A DNA stretch of 7,305 nucleotides from JAAFHS01 sp031396505 (GTDB lineage Bacteria; Pseudomonadota; Alphaproteobacteria; Rhodobacterales; Rhodobacteraceae), in contig JANNKX010000254.1 of assembly GCA_031396505.1 (NCBI GenBank), positions 1 to 7,305 of the forward strand. The letters run 5' to 3'. Shown here piece after piece: positions 6,096 to 7,305 of this stretch. Every line of letters starts with the position of its first letter. Within the stretch, counting starts at the first letter, position 1. A program made the translations under genes and the position numbers. A model generated the notes under the pieces. That model did not search any database and was not told the DNA's origin. It saw only the letters and a program-made list of their open reading frames with translations.

Positions 6096-7305
6096 CTATC
6101 CCCAGCCCCCCCCGCCGGGTGTGCGCATTTCGAATACGGCCCCGGCAGGCAGGTCGCGTTCGTCATTGCCTTTCAAAGTATCGACGCACCCATCAGGCCA
6201 GATCACCCGGTTTTCACCCAAGGCCCCTGCGCCGCCGCCCGCGCCGCCAAAGGGTGGCACGATCCGGCTGGAACAGAGCGTCGTCACTGTCACGGGTTCC
6301 AGAAACCGGATGCGCCGCACCGCGCCGTTGCCACCTTCAAAGGTCCCCGTGCCGCCTGATCCGGCCCTGATCCCGAACGCCTCCAGCCGCACGGGAAAGC
6401 GTTTTTCCAACACTTCAGGGTCGGTCATCCGCGTGTTCGTCATATGGCTTTGCACGGCATCGCAACCGGGAAACCCCGGCCCTGCGCCCGTGCCGCCCGC
6501 GATCGTTTCATAATTCTGAAACCGCGCATTGCCCCAGACGAAGTTGTTCATCGTCCCCTGACTGCCTGCCATCACGCCCAATGCCCCATACAACGCATTG
6601 CACGCCGCCTGTGACACCTCGGTATTGCCCGCGATCACCGCCGCCGGGGGTCGTGGGTTCAACATGCACCCTTCAGGCACGATGATCGTGATCGGGGCAA
6701 GACAGCCCTCGTTCAACGGGATCGGTTTGCCCACCAGTGTGCGGAACACATACAACACCACCGCCCGGCAAACCGCCATGGGCGCATTGTAATTGCCCGC
6801 GTGTTGGGGACTGGTGCCCGTGAAATCCACCACCGCCCGCCGCGCCACACGGTCCACCCTCACCCGCACGGCAATCTGCGTGCCGATATCCATCGGCAGC
6901 ACAAACGCCCCGTCCGACAGCCCATCTATCACCTGCCGCACGCTTTCGGCCGCGTTGTCCTGCACATGGCCCATATAGGCCGTCACCACATCCGCCCCAT
7001 GCGCATCAACTGCCCGCAACAAGCCCCGCCGCCCGGTTTCATTCGCCGCGATCTGCGCCTTGAGATCCGCCATGTTCTGATCAATCGCCCGGCACGGATA
7101 GCGCCCCGATGCCAGCAGACTGCGCGTTTCGCCGTCACGCAGCCGCCCGCCCGCCACCAGAGGAAACAGGTCGATCACCACGCCTTCTTCCGCAATCGTC
7201 GTTGAATCCGGCGGCGATGACCCCGGCGTGCGCCCGCCGATATCGGCATGATGCCCGCGCTGCGTGGTGCAAATGCGTTCGCTGCCGCCGCAAACCGACT
7301 CCGAC
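6096..7305 (-). CDS. hyuB: Hydantoinase B / 5-oxoprolinase C-terminal-type subunit, 5'-truncated
   Basis: ATP-dependent opening of a cyclic amide (5-oxoproline or a hydantoin) by the HyuB-family subunit or domain, normally working with a HyuA part. The frame is open to the window edge and 402 residues are visible; HyuB proteins are about 500-600 residues, so the N-terminus is missing. Family motifs, numbered from the first complete codon: RGHHADIGG at 16-24 followed by TPGSSPPDSTTI, VDFTGTS at 159-165, PLNEGCL at 196-202, GNTEVSQ at 226-232, HMTNTRMTDPEVLE at 287-300, a glycine-rich GSGGTGTFEGGNG near 315-327, and a C-terminal TPGGGGWG. The TDPEVLE and GGxGxFxGG blocks resemble the C-terminus of full-length 5-oxoprolinases as well as stand-alone HyuB. 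The window cannot show whether a HyuA domain is fused upstream or encoded separately, and the substrate is undecided. An apparent GTG start at 7181 is internal, since conserved sequence continues upstream. The stop is 95 nt before the first cyclase on the same strand, so read-through is possible. Confidence 0.88.
   Translation of the reverse strand, partial: SESVCGGSERICTTQRGHHADIGGRTPGSSPPDSTTIAEEGVVIDLFPLVAGGRLRDGETRSLLASGRYPCRAIDQNMADLKAQIAANETGRRGLLRAVDAHGADVVTAYMGHVQDNAAESVRQVIDGLSDGAFVLPMDIGTQIAVRVRVDRVARRAVVDFTGTSPQHAGNYNAPMAVCRAVVLYVFRTLVGKPIPLNEGCLAPITIIVPEGCMLNPRPPAAVIAGNTEVSQAACNALYGALGVMAGSQGTMNNFVWGNARFQNYETIAGGTGAGPGFPGCDAVQSHMTNTRMTDPEVLEKRFPVRLEAFGIRAGSGGTGTFEGGNGAVRRIRFLEPVTVTTLCSSRIVPPFGGAGGGAGALGENRVIWPDGCVDTLKGNDERDLPAGAVFEMRTPGGGGWG

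Noticed and set aside
7179..7305. GTG at 7181 as start of the hydantoinase B gene
   Set aside because: The frame continues without stop to the window edge and upstream of 7181 encodes the conserved RGHHADIGG and PPDSTT motifs, so the gene is truncated by the window rather than starting there.
7255..7305. Possible frameshift at the right edge of the hydantoinase gene
   Set aside because: The first 15 visible residues look unusual for the family, and another frame gives an alanine-rich hydrophobic stretch, but the main frame is open and a plausible beta strand. Too little sequence is visible to claim a lesion.
1..7305. tRNA, rRNA, CRISPR array, insertion sequence or phage elements
   Set aside because: No cloverleaf, spaced direct repeats, transposase or integrase motifs or terminal inverted repeats are visible; nearly all of the window is occupied by the six genes.

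Overview
The window reads as chromosomal DNA of a GC-rich alphaproteobacterium, probably of the Rhodobacterales. This is inferred from the C/G-rich third codon positions, very tight gene packing, and the families present (a WbpA-type sugar dehydrogenase, class IIIb cyclases with membrane anchors, and a hydantoinase/oxoprolinase). There is no RNA gene, insertion sequence, CRISPR array or long non-coding stretch. The six genes form two convergent blocks. Two genes are cut by the window edges: the sugar dehydrogenase on the left and the hydantoinase B on the right.

The left block, on the plus strand (2-2881), holds three close-packed genes with 10-nt and 8-nt gaps. They are the C-terminal two-thirds or so of a UDP-N-acetylglucosamine 6-dehydrogenase-like enzyme (surface polysaccharide precursor synthesis), a small class I SAM-dependent methyltransferase, and a large calcineurin-like metallophosphoesterase with an uncharacterised C-terminal third. 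A 10-bp perfect hairpin in a short AT-rich gap (2882-2945) ends this block and the opposing one.

The right block, on the minus strand (7305 down to 2946), begins with the C-terminal part of a hydantoinase B / 5-oxoprolinase-type subunit. After a 95-nt gap that holds two palindromes, it continues with two membrane-anchored class III adenylate cyclases, 10 nt apart. The first (454 aa) has a plain six-helix anchor. The second (559 aa) has a histidine-bearing six-helix anchor like diheme cytochrome b of succinate:quinone oxidoreductases, then a plant/adrenodoxin-type [2Fe-2S] ferredoxin domain, then a class IIIb cyclase domain. This is the architecture of the redox- and quinone-responsive CyaC of Sinorhizobium meliloti.

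The most interesting part is the tandem cyclase pair. A putative respiratory-redox-sensing cyclase is co-transcribed with a second cyclase of different anchor type whose transition-state arginine position is a lysine. A metallophosphoesterase of the fold used by class III cAMP phosphodiesterases lies convergently next to them. Whether these three genes form a cAMP synthesis and turnover module is a hypothesis, not something the sequence shows.
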